Below, piece after piece: positions 35,106-47,200 of a DNA stretch of 64,000 bases. The stretch is from Lateolabrax maculatus (taxonomy: Eukaryota > Chordata > Actinopteri > Acropomatiformes > Lateolabracidae). Location of the stretch: contig CM062199.1 of the NCBI GenBank assembly GCA_031216445.1, positions 5,924,501 to 5,988,500 on the forward strand, in the 5' to 3' direction. Position 1 is the stretch's first letter. The number at the start of each line of letters is the position of its first letter. The position numbers were made by a program, and so were the translations under genes. The notes beneath the pieces were generated by a model, which was not told the DNA's origin, did not search any database, and saw only the letters and a list, made by a program, of their open reading frames with translations.

Positions 35106-35830
35106 CTCTCTCCTTCTGGATTCACGCCTGCAAAAAAAAAAATAAATAAAAAAACACCCGCTCCAGCTTAGAGTTGGACTTCAATTTGCACCATAAGCGC
35201 CCCTCTCTTGCCCACAGGACGAGCCGCGCTGCAGTTTCTGTGCAGTAACGTCACACTTTGTGTCTGAGAGCAGCGGGCGAGTCCGATGCTAAGCGGCTAG
35301 CTGCGGGTTCGCCGACGACCCTCTCGTCTGTTGATGGTGGGAAACATTACCCACGTATCACGGGGTCCTGAGTGATTCCTGACGCACGGTACTGAAATAA
35401 ATTCAGGGCCGGTGAGACGCCATCCTCTGAACTACAGCCGCCCTCCCCTCCGTGTGTGTGTGTGTGTGTGTGTGGCTAACGTTAGCAGGCTAAGCTACAG
35501 TTGAAAGCGAACACATACAGATTTCTTACCGGAAGTGAGCCCCCTTTTTTTTGCGTTTAAATCAGATTCCCGTACGCGTTTGAGTGGGAAGGGAAGAAAC
35601 AAAGTGTGACGGGACACTAATGTCGGCGCGGTGCTTTGGGTAACGTGATCCCCACCTTTTCCAGACAGTTTGTCTCCAGCGCTGCGGTAACGAATCAAAA
35701 TGGCGGCGGAGCAGCGAGCAGCCGGAGGAAGTGGAGCCGAGCCGCTGCCTTCACGGGCTGCCGGAAATATCAGCACCGGGCTTTTATTCTGGTGTCATTT
35801 ATGCGACGCTGTCCGAGTTATCCGAGTAGT
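35106..35830 (-). promoter_or_regulatory. pnisr: pnisr 5' UTR, non-coding exon 1 and CpG-island promoter
   Basis: The coding exon starts after an acceptor at 35128, so 35106-35127 is 5' UTR. A strong donor (CCG then GTAAGAAA) at 35529-35522 marks the end of a non-coding first exon at 35530. Upstream is CpG-rich DNA with an ETS word ACCGGAAGTG (35528-35537) and a YY1-like AAAATGGCGGC near 35698, both common in housekeeping promoters. A (TG)n run at 35451-35474 lies in the first intron. The start site itself is not visible. Confidence 0.6.
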
Positions 35831-36489
35831 TTATAGACTGTGCATGTAGAGTGTCTTTGAGTCTGAAATGTTGTCTTTCTAGTTTTCCATTTAAGCTACT
35901 AAATAGTTTTTTCACGTGTAAAGAAATTTCACCTCTAACACAAAACATGGTAGCAAAATAAATGCTTTTTTCTTTTCTTTTAGAGTTAGGGCAAAATAAA
36001 TAAAGATATTACTTATTAGATCTAAAAGCACATGAATCAATCAGTACATTTAGTTTGACTAATCAAGTGCTTGATCAATTTACAGAGCTTCTCCTCCTAA
36101 ATACACTAAAACAACTATTAGATTTAGTGCATTCTTCCATTCTTATAGCTAGTCTTGGTTAATTTTGTTACACGTGTCTGGGAAGGTTCTCCACTAACCA
36201 ATGAGTTTTACTTTTCTCTCTGACTTCATTCTTCGCTGTGAAGACAGAGATTCATCATATTGAACGAAATTCATTGTGTATTGAATTCATAAGGCATTTA
36301 TTACAGGATTGTTGTTTGTGTAGTTCTTGTTTATTGAGCTGGAAATCAGCCACAGACCCAATAAGCACTCGTGCAGTGTGTTCCTGCACAGGTTTGCTGC
36401 TCATTCTCACTATGTTTGTTTGCACGAATGTAAATTGTGTACTTAAACTGGATTCATTTTGATCCATCTGGTCATTCCATGAAATATCC

Positions 36490-37616
36490 ATGGAGTTTAT
36501 TGAAGGAAGCAGAGGCATCTACAGACCCATCAGGGTATGTGAGTGTTTTTGTTTTTGTTGTTTTTTTTTTAGACTGTAAACATTTCCAGATGGAGTTAAA
36601 TCTCTGAACATCTTCTTTCCTTCATATATGAGCGGGGTCTGCGGATCTGCTGGCACATCGGCCCTCATGAGCTCACCAGAGGCCATCCCTCCTCAGTTTC
36701 AGTGAGCCATATTTGATACACATTTATTAACAGTGAAAGCACAGATGCCACCTTCTCCTCCTCCATCAGAGACAACATGGTCCTGTCTATCCTGGAAAAA
36801 GGTTGACAGGGTTACACTCAAGATGTCCTGGTGAAGAGGCTCAAGCGCTCTGTGGCCGACGTGCTGTTTCAGACTCTCACAAAAGTCTTTAAAAATAAAA
36901 ACCTGAAAGGCTTGCATCCGGCCAGCAGACGTGGTGGATGGTGCAGAGGCCAAAACCAGCCCGGCTGAAGATGTGAATGAGGAGCCTGGTCTGGAGGAGG
37001 ACACTGACCCAATCAGAGAAACAGACTCTGCTGTCATTACCCCTCCACCGGCTCCTCTGACCATCCAGGCTGAACCTTTTGGCAACATTACCGTCCAGAA
37101 TCGCTTGAACCACAGAAACAGAAACAGAGGAGCAGCCAGCTCCACGCCCAGAGCTCCTACCCTCTCTGCTCAAACTCCTGCCAACATTGGCTTGGATGAA
37201 GCAGAGGAACGGTCAGTGCCAAGCCCAGAACCAGACTCTGCTCTGGCTACATCTCCTCCACCTCGTCTGACCCCCCTGACAAGTGTCTTGTTATCACTAC
37301 AGCGCAGGACGGGCTGATCATCACAGAGCAGCCAAGTCAAGGTGGATGAATCCTTCAGCACCTCAACAGGTAGAACTTGTTGACTTGTGTCTGAGCCACC
37401 AGGTCCATTCACACTGTGGTACTTCTCCTGTTGAGAGTTCAGGCGCTGACTGTCTGACTTTGCTTTTTCAGAGGTCAAGACAGAGATGAATGGATTCAGC
37501 TGCTTCTTCAGTTTGCTGAAAATAAAACATCTGCCGCTGCTTCCCGCCTGAAGACGACACAGAGACGGAATAAAATTCCCTCTGTAAAAAAAAATTTTAG
37601 TGCTGCGATGTTGTAA
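36490..37616 (+). pseudogene. unrecognised degraded coding remnant upstream of pnisr
   Basis: I do not recognise this protein. A plus-strand series of protein-like pieces runs here: 36490-36534 (MEFIEGSRGIYRPIR, followed by a good donor GTATGTGAG), 36722-36925 (contains ATFSSSIRDNMVLSILEKG, a TGA, then KRLKRSVADVLFQTLTKVF), then a one-base shift into an open frame 36925-37317 rich in Pro, Glu, Ser and Thr (AEPFGNITVQNRLNHRNRNR). That frame meets a TGA at 37315-37317 but continues past it to 37369. A possible last exon from 37474 reads RDEWIQLLLQFAENK to a TAA at 37614-37616. Two in-frame stops and one shift argue for a pseudogene. An AATAAA (37569-37574) followed by nine A (37585-37593) would also suit a processed copy. 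A real gene with extra introns is not excluded. Confidence 0.4.
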
Positions 37617-37619
37617 TTT

Positions 37620-39105
37620 ATTCATTTGTTGTGAATTATTAAAACTGTATTAACATTAAGACATGCTGCAGGAATTCTGTGTGAGTGTATTGTACATATA
37701 ATACTGCATATAAAAGTGCATCTGGAAGTGTATCTCATAGAGGACTTTATAATAGACTGTGCAGAATCACCTTCAGCCCCACATTTCAATTTATATTGTG
37801 TATTATTCATATGGTTGACCATACCATAGAACATGAATCAGATGACCACAAAGTAATTACCACAGAGAGAACTTGGCCCATGAGGCTCTGGGGGTCCCGA
37901 GGCAGTGGTCCACTTTGCCCAGCTGGTAATCCAGCCATTTAACCTACTATCTGCTGAGATTTTTGTAAAAGCACAAATATGTCTATATCAGCAGAGGGCA
38001 GCATACTCTTAGCTTGTGTTGGTGTCTTTCCTGGATACTTTCTAATGGCAACGTTTTAAATGTTTTAGAGACAAAAATGAACTATAAACTACAGTCAGTG
38101 ATAGTCCAGTACTACAGATTGATGAGTGTGATTTCAGCAAAAAGACAAACCTACAGAGCCAGATGAAGTGCCAGCTCTGCAGCTCTTGCTGGGTGTCACC
38201 ATCTTCCTAAAATTATTTTAATTCAGTGTTTAACACTTACTTGGTTTTAGGAAAGGGTTCTGTGCAGGTGTTGTTCAGTGCTCTGTCACGTGCCATGTTG
38301 GTGTTAATAAGTTATGGTGATGTATGTGCCGTGTGAGGAGCACAGCCTGAGGCGCGTGCAGTCTAAATGTGTGGACATTTGGCAATTTGGCATGAGGCAA
38401 TGTGTTGACTGTGTTGTGTATTACAGCAGGGTGTGTGTGTGTGTGTGTGTGTGTGTGGTGTCAGCCTAGGTGAGACTGACAGTGACGATGGTGTGCATGG
38501 TGAGAGCAGTAAAATGTAACCTCCACTGCTGGTAGATAGGTGGACAGTAATGAGCATTCCAGCGTTTGTTTCTTACAACTGTCTCACACAGGGGGAGGGG
38601 CGCCTTTCATTAAGTGAGATTAAATCACATCTAATGGTTCAGCAGCATGTCCCCGAGCCAAAAGCCACCTCCCCCCCCGCTTTAAAAATAGACAAATACA
38701 TTTCAGAGAAGATTTGCTCTTTTTGTTGGTGGCGGCTTGACAACCTGTTTTAATGTTCCAGCAGCGTGACTCGTATGTCACAGCGTGTGGGAAGGAGAGG
38801 ACGTGCAAGGCGATGTTTTTGGACGTTGCCCTTTTCCTGATTCCACACCCACCTCCTCTTCACCAGCTCGCGACATGTTCTGAAGCAGTGCTGCTTTGCA
38901 CCCGTCAGGGCCGATCACCGGTGAAGATGGGTTGAATATGGCACCATGGGATCCACAGTGACAGCAGAGAGTGAACAACATCTCGCTTAGAGTAAAAACA
39001 GGATGACATCAAGTCCAAAGCAGAAACAACAGACGCTTCTCCCTTGTGATCTCTCTTCAGCTGGAGAGGCTAACACGTACAGAGAAAGAGGAGTCTTGTA
39101 GAATA
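37620..39105. other. intergenic between coding remnant and usp45 3' end
   Basis: No gene is seen. It carries a (TG)n run at 38431-38457. A short complex stretch at 38580-38760 is of unknown nature. Confidence 0.5.
38431..38457. repeat. (GT)n microsatellite
   Basis: About 13 uninterrupted GT units. Confidence 0.95.
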
Positions 39106-39109
39106 TTCA

Positions 39110-41039
39110 GTTCATAAATTAGATTTATTTTGATACAGTATGGAGTTATACTCATTCCAAAATCATTTTATAACTGATATTAAATGATTTTCTGCAAACA
39201 ATTCTGTCTTGAGGAAAAACCCTGCACGCCTGAAGCACCATGGTTTTGTATTGTTTCTAGTATGTACAATTACATATATTTCTTATTATTTTTGCTTACA
39301 GTAAGTTATACTGTACATAAATACACCACACATATCCCTCTTTGCATTTGACTATGCATGTTTTTCTTTCACCATGCACAGGTTTCTTGAACCTGAAGCA
39401 TAGGCACTGAATTTGTCCTTGTTTGAAAAGAAAATAATGAACCTCTAGATTCTGATGCATTTGTTCAACCCTTTCCCTTCCCTTCTACTGTTTTGGCAAA
39501 ATGTCCAACAAGCAAGAAATATGTTTTCATCTAAAATATTTTCATAGAAAAAGATGAACAGCTCATTTGACGCAGACATTTCAAGAATAGGCAATACATT
39601 CATTAGAACATTAACCCATGCACATTACAGCAAAGATGGTTTTTACAGTCAGGCTTAAAGCCTTTGAGTTATTTAATGTATTGTATTTGTAATTGTAATG
39701 TATTTTTTGCTCAACCTTACTGATATTATTAGGGAATTAAAAGTCAGTCTTGTCACAGCTCTGACTCTCTGTTGAACATTTTAATGAGTTTGTCGGTGCG
39801 CCTACACAGTTACAGTAGAGCTGAAATACAATGAAGGCAGACAAGGTGCTTTGTTGGTCTGATAAACAGGTTTGTTTGTGCAATGACACTCCAACCACTA
39901 CTGGTGACCTCGAGAGAAAAGAATGTTGAAGAAACTCTGTATGATAAATCCTTGTAAGTTTGGTTCTGATTTTCTGATCCGACTTGCAGTTGCAAAACTC
40001 GTCTTTGGCTAATGTAATTCACTGATAGTCTTCCATTTATACATTCTGATGTAAAAAAAGAACAATCCATTCAAAGTAGGCTGTAAAATAACATTTGTGC
40101 TAGTCCCTAAAGGTGCTATCTGTAGCAATTTAAACCAGTATGTCAATGTTAACTACTATAAACTGTTAAGCAGCCCCGTTATTATTATTATCATAAATAA
40201 ATTACTAGCCACTATTTAACACCATTGGTGCTGTTTTTTGAGTTTCTCAAATGTACAACCATATTTCCCAAAAACTCTGTCACGATTGATATTGCTATTT
40301 GTCCTCATGCATCTTTCTCTTTACTGAAAAGGACAAACATGTCTGAATTCATTTTTCTCTTGCCATTTCTTACCATCTATCGTCTGCCAGAAACAATCAC
40401 GCGCACTTCTCAACAAATCTGAGCCGATCGATGAAAAGTCTCTTGTTTAGATAGCAGACAGAGAAGCCAAGGTTACGTTAATTACACTTACTATGATACT
40501 AACTCAGATTTAACATGGCAATGGTTTACTGATGTGCCAATGATACAAATAGCACCTTAAATCTACATTCGCCTGTCTGTCACTCACTCATCCACTCATA
40601 CATGTGTGTATGTGCACATATACACACACACAATTGACATCAACTAGTCAGTGCTGAGCGCAGTTTAGCATGCGATAATTCTGCTTATTTCCTGTTCGTT
40701 ACTCTAGCAATCTCCATGCAGTTAATATCTCAGGCACATGATCGTGACAGAGATAGACGATAAACTTAGAACAGCTCAGGCTCAGTGAGTAAAATAATAA
40801 AAAATAATAACTGTAACATCTGATGTTTATCTTTTATGTGTCTAAGATATTTAGAAATGCCGATTTGAACTGAGAATTTGTATGCAAAAGACACAAAGGT
40901 CATTCCTCTCATGTGAGACAAGTGAATGTGAAGTGAAGTGTTTCCCTTTTCTGCCCTTCACCTTACTCACAGATACAGTAAGTAGAGTAGTACGGGCATG
41001 TACCAAAAACAATACAAAGCAATACTTTCGCTGGTCACA
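39110..41039 (-). other. usp45: usp45 3' UTR (predicted extent)
   Basis: AT-rich sequence downstream of the usp45 stop (41040-41042) with no other gene. A minus-strand AATAAA at 39124-39129 is the best visible end signal, giving a UTR near 1.9 kb. The extent is inference, and earlier poly(A) sites are possible. Confidence 0.35.
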
Positions 41040-41189
41040 TTACAGCATTTCCTCATAGAAGAGCAGGTATGCCTGAGAGTTGAGTACCCTTGACTCTGGT
41101 ACCGTCTGAACGGTGGTATCACTGATGTACACCCACTGGCCCTGGGAACTGCTGCCTGCATCCCTCGCACCTGAAACACACACACACAA

Positions 41190-41238
<49 letters not shown>

Positions 41239-44200
41239 GTATCAATATCATTGGGCACATACACTGATTTGAGAAATAAGTAGTTATCTTGTGTTGTACT
41301 TGTCTCAAGAAGGCCCTCATCCTTTGGTGGTGGTCTTCTGTTTTTTTCTAAGTCTGACAAAAGTCAAGTATGGGTAGTCAATCGTCTTCAGTGTGCAGAT
41401 ATGTGGACAAGCTGTCTGACTCCACAGCAAAGCTAAAATAATGCTATCCAAAGATGGACCAAGCCGGAGTAGCAGGAAGCATTTGTGTGATTCTCAATGT
41501 CACAAGGGAACCAAAAGTTGTATCAAGCTGCAACCATCGTAGCTAAATGGTGAAGCCGGTTTAGAACCAAGAATCGTCTACTGGCTGCTCTGTGGTGGCA
41601 CCAAGAAAATCTTTATTCCTTCTTTCAAAAATCAGGGACTAAGTATTTAATTTCACTTCCTCTGACTTCCTCAAACTTGTTGGCTGTTCCAACCCTTGAC
41701 GTTACTGTATTCAGTTGCTTTGTGTTTTGCCATGTGCACTGTATCCTAGGGGTTAATAGTTTGTTCTTGTTCTAATTATTTCTTTTGGAAGATTTAACAC
41801 AGTAAATTAAAAACAGATACAACTTGCTGTAATGCCATATAAGATAAATTGTGTAATAAATGTCTTACAGGCCTGATTTGGGGACTGGGGAGGGAAGGAG
41901 ACCTTCTTTTATGTTGCACCCCTTTTCCCCTAGATGGGGACGTAACATCGGTCAATAGAAAAGTGTGTTTGGGACCAGTTCATTTGGTTCACAGGTGTCT
42001 CTGTATATCAGTCAGCCATGGGGGGCCTATATTTGTCTCTCAACATGTTTGTTAGAAAATACAAAGAGCAATGTGAGTTCCTGTGCATCATTACCTTGTT
42101 TATCATAGTAAAACAGTAATGATGCAAATGTGTGCACTTAATTACTAAATTAGGTCAATGCAGACTGAGTACTTTGCCAAGATACTGAAGTGGATAAATT
42201 GCAATTAAACTGAAACAACTGCATTTAGTCATTTAGTTTTCATTTAAAACATCTAACAAAAAGAAAAAAAAAGAGATGGGAAACAGAGCTGTGATGATGT
42301 GGATACAACAAGTAGATACTGTATACCACATGAATGAACAAAGTCTGTCAGCAGTCATTATGACAGGTTTGATCCTTCTCCAACCAATGGCAAGTCTTAC
42401 ATAAGCTTGTTAACAGCAAGGACAACTGCTTCCTTGAGTGTTTCAACTACTTTCCAGCATTACTCTGTAAATTTAGACACTCTCTATGAAAAAGAAAACG
42501 AGAAAACAACATGGAGTATTATATCACAAAGAGCTTTAGTCATCCAGCTCTTTGTGGAGGACATCTTAAAGGTTACAAGGAGTGACAAAATATTCACCGC
42601 TTCTTAACACCACAGGCACAGAATGAATAAAAAGGTCTTATTAAGCTCATGAGAACCCTGACCTGAAAGGTTCCTGTGGTGCTGTTCCGTTTTCCTCTGG
42701 GGAGCGCGCACTTTTACATATGCGGTGTAGTGGCCCCCCCGCATTGAGCCACTATGTTCGACAATCCCATACAGGCTGTAGAGGACGCGCTCACCGGCTG
42801 CCAGGTTCTAGCAACAAAACGAGAAAAAAGATTAGCAAAAAGGGAAACAGCTTTAAAAGGAAAATATTTTTCACTGTTGGATAAGTAGCTTAATACCTTG
42901 CAGGACGCCGAGCAGAATGGAGCCAGATCCAAGATCAGGGGAAAGTCAACATGGCGGTTCACTTTTCGTAAATTCATCCCTGCCTTAAATTACAGAAACA
43001 GAACAGCAGAACATTAACATTTAGGCCTGTAAACCACAACACAAGCCCCACATACAGTCACTGTTAAGGATATGTAAAAAACACACACTACTGCGTCACA
43101 TACAACATTTGACTGATGTGCAAGAAAAGGCAACGTGTGGCTGCTCACCTGATGGAAGCGTTTAAGATGCAATGTGATGACAGGAGGCAGTAAAGATATC
43201 AGCATTTGCTTCCTAGCGCTTGTGTAAATCTTCTCCACTTTCTTATCTATGCCAACAACAGAAACACACAGAAATGTCAGGTTCAACTGTTAAAACGTTC
43301 ATTCTGTCATGAATCTCTTGAAAAAAGCTTTGACTGATTAAGACAAACATAGAAAATAGCAGATTATTACAGGATCATGGGAAATCAGGATCAAATTAAC
43401 AACTGCAAAAAAAGTGAGATTGTAGCCCTTCACTTTGACACTAGTAAGAATTCGCAGCTACCTCTGAAGAATGCAAACACACGCTGTTACAGATGAACTC
43501 AACAGGGTCAGGTTTCAGAGTCAAGGATTAAGATAGTAGTTGTGTATCCAACCATATATTTGCAACACTGTGAGCACACAGCAAAGAAGTGAATTACGCT
43601 GCAGGGGTGGATTGAGAAGTTTCTATGGATGTTTTGAAGACATTGTTGGAATTGTAACTGGCAAGAATTCAAGCTGCCTACGGTTGTCGTAATCAGTGAA
43701 GGACGAAGCTACAAAACGTTTTACAGCCGACATCAATCCTACAGGGGATGAGAGCTCCATATACAAAAGATGGATTTAAAGTGGAGTATCAATATCAAAG
43801 GGTTTTCTCTAGACAACCTGTGAATTAATGTTCAGATGTAAAGCAATCAGGCAATAATTCAGAATAATTCTGTAATCAAACTGCACCATATCAATTATTT
43901 GCAGGGAGGCAACTTGCAGACTTGCTCATCCTCAAAGCTCTTTGTCATTCCAGATGTTTTGTCTTACCGGCTGAGCTGCTCTTGCGCAGCTGTTTCTGTC
44001 TGCGTTCAGTGCAGCTCTCACACAGCAGCTTGTTGTTGCCCATCAGCAGCTCGACCGAGGTGAACTGGTGGAGGCAGGACTGGATGGAGCACTCCTTGGA
44101 GCTGGGTGTGTAACTGTGGGACAGCGCCTGGAAGGCCCCCTGGTGGTGTTGATTGTGGAGGTTATCTCGTGACTGCGCGTCTCCCTGCTCCTCTGGAGAA

Positions 44201-47200
44201 CAGTGTGTAGAAGGAGAGCAGTCCCCAGAAGTGAACCCGAGGTTGACTTTAGACACTGCAGTAACTAGATGCTCTACAGCGCCACCTTGCCTCGTGGAAC
44301 ATGATGACAAGGGGGAGGAGGCAGAGACGGGCGTAGGAGAAGGAGTGAGGGTGGAAGTGGACGATGGGGTGGACATGTGCCCGTGGCTGTGGCTGGAGGA
44401 GGAGGTGCGTGGGGCCCACTCGCTCTCTGAGGCCTCACTGTCCGCATCATTACTGCTGTCCTGAGCAGCCGAGTCTCTTTCACTGCCATCTGATAGGCTG
44501 CCGGCAGCGGCCATCTTGCAAACTGAGACACCACGGGCTGATCCACCAGCTACCACCTCCTCCTCTGGCCGCTCGGCACTGCAGCCTGCGCCCTTCTCCT
44601 CCACAGAGCTTGATGACCTCCTGCTCTGCTGCTTCTGAGGGACAGAAGAACAGATACATTATCCCCATTCAGAGAAGCAGACTCAATTGTACGCCAATTG
44701 TACATGTTGCCATCATGGTCAAGGATCTTGATTCATTTTTCCATAAAAGTTGCTCTGGCAAACACATTTTTGCAAAGCTAAAATGAATACAAGCATTCTT
44801 AGACTAGGAAGTTTTAAATGCTGTACCTTGATTACTGAGATAATTTGACACTAAAATGACAGATGCAACAAAAAGATATAACAAGAAAGCTTGGTGACAC
44901 ATTGCAGTCACCAATCTTCCACCTTGTAAATCATATGAAATAACCTGTGTTGCTTTGTCTGGTGTGACAGATATTGAGTCTGTAAGGGTGCAGTCTAAAT
45001 CAACACAGTCAACATGGAAACAGGGTGTGACATGAATGTACTTCACTACTTTAGATGGAAAGAATCAAATCTCATAAATCTGTAGTGCTATTAACACATT
45101 TGAAAAAGATAAGCTGATAGCTTACCCACCATTACACCATGTTTGACATTGTGTAATTGCTTTGTATTTCTTTTGGCACACAGGCACAGAGAGAATTTCA
45201 CTTTGTAGAATCTAAACAGTCACGCCTCGTCTTCTTTTTTTTTCCTTTTTAAAAATCAAAAATTAGAAAAAACTGAACTGAACTGCAAATTTGGCCATGG
45301 CATGGCACCTTGCAGAAAATGTGTATGTGCATCAGTTTGCAGACAGTGGAAAAATGGAAAAAACACAGAAGCATGAATATAAACAGTAAACAGAATCACT
45401 TTTCAAACGCGCAGGACTCACAAGCAATGTCTTTACGGTCACATGCTTTAGATACACACTCCTACCTGTCCGCTCAGCTTCCTGGTGTTTCTGTTGACAG
45501 AGTGCCCTGCAGAAAGAACTTGGTCACTGTGAGTCACGTGGGTGTCCTGCTCCCGGCTGCCCTTCCCCAGCCTAGCAGGGTTGGATGGTTTTGATATCTG
45601 AGCACAACAAATAAAGCATAATCAGTTCTAAGTGGAACCATAAACAGTATGGCATGGTAATGACACAGTTAAACAGGCAAAACCAATTAAATTTTCCTCT
45701 GAGCAATTTGAGCTGCTCACCCTCTCCTCTATTATGGGTAAAGAGATGTCTATGAAAGCCTCCTTCACTGTGGATATCTAAAAAAGAAATCACATGTAAG
45801 TCAGTGTCAGCATATCTTTTTTTAATCACATTCCTTAATAGTCAAAATCATAGCCAGTTGTTAACAATAAACACATGCGGTTGATTTGAGAAGTCTGAGA
45901 GGAGATCTGGAAAGTGGCTGTTTCTCCGATTTTTCCTCTCCAGCTTCACACCTGGTGCTCTCTACCTTCAAGGCTATTCTTTAGTTTTCATAGTGCCAGT
46001 TGCTTTGTTAACAACTCTGAGCTACCACATTTTATTGTAAATGCCTGCTGCAAACAGTTGGTGTGTGAGCTGGTCCTTGAAGTGTTTTTTTCCCCTACTG
46101 ACATCTGTTTGTGCTTCCTGCAGCAATTGTTTATGCCAAAATAAAATGAAATATTTCAGAACAGTGACAGGTTTAACTGGGTTACACAATTATACAGAAG
46201 CAACTACTGTCTAAATATAACGTTGGCCGAGGAAAGTGTGAATTTATCAACTCTGTTGTGATTCATATTGTTCCCCTGAAGGCAACACATTGAGTTATGC
46301 CTGATTGGCATAGCTTTAATTCACCCACATTCACTTACATGCTCACACTCTTCACACATAATTGTGTTGGTCAGTTCGCCTACAAAGATGCGGTCAACAA
46401 AGTTCATCCTCACACCTTCCTTCCCGTATGCTGGTGGGAAAAAGAGACATAGTTTTTAATTGATTACGTAGGTGAATAATGTAATGAATAATCTGTCAAT
46501 TCACTCCACTAAACCATTCTGGTCACTATTATACCTCCAATAAAAGCTGCAAACTAATTGTATTCACCACGCTTGGACTAAAAGGTGCAGATGTAGGATT
46601 ACTTTTTGAAATTAAGATGACATTAAAGGTCAAGACTAATTCTAAAGTGTTAAAGACAAGCCAGTAAATCTGGCGATAGAGTCAGTTAGCAGGTGTATAA
46701 CAGATTTTGTTGATAATATGAATAGAAATTTGCATGTAACAACAAAGGTTTATTTAACAAAGACTGAACTGTTCTCCGTCTTCCAATAAACCGTCCTTTG
46801 CCTGATTAGTATCTGAGCTGTATTTCCATTAAGTGCCACAAGATGGGACTATTGATCTGAGCCATTTATGTACAGCAGCGAGCATACGAACCTTTGACTT
46901 GACGTTTGGTGTCCTCATCTGCTGTCTTCTCTGTGGGATTGTTGAAAGCCTTTAGAATTCCCGCTTTCACTCTCTGGAAACACAAAATATACAACAATGC
47001 AGATTTAATGTGATATTCCTAATGTCAAATAAATACATTCATTAAAATAAAATTCACTGTGGGTTTTTTTTCTTGAATTCTCTCCATTACATTCATTAGT
47101 AAAATATCAAAATCTAGCCTACAGCTCAGTTTGACAGGTATACCTATTATAAGCATCATTAGTGTAAAATAATTATTGTGCTTGTCTAAAAACGTTACCT

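Noticed and set aside
41171..41360. Open minus-strand frame running from 41360 through the TG repeat into the last usp45 exon
   Set aside because: The repeat encodes Val-Cys runs. The upstream part lacks similarity to USP45, and the exon has a proper acceptor at 41171, so the openness is chance.
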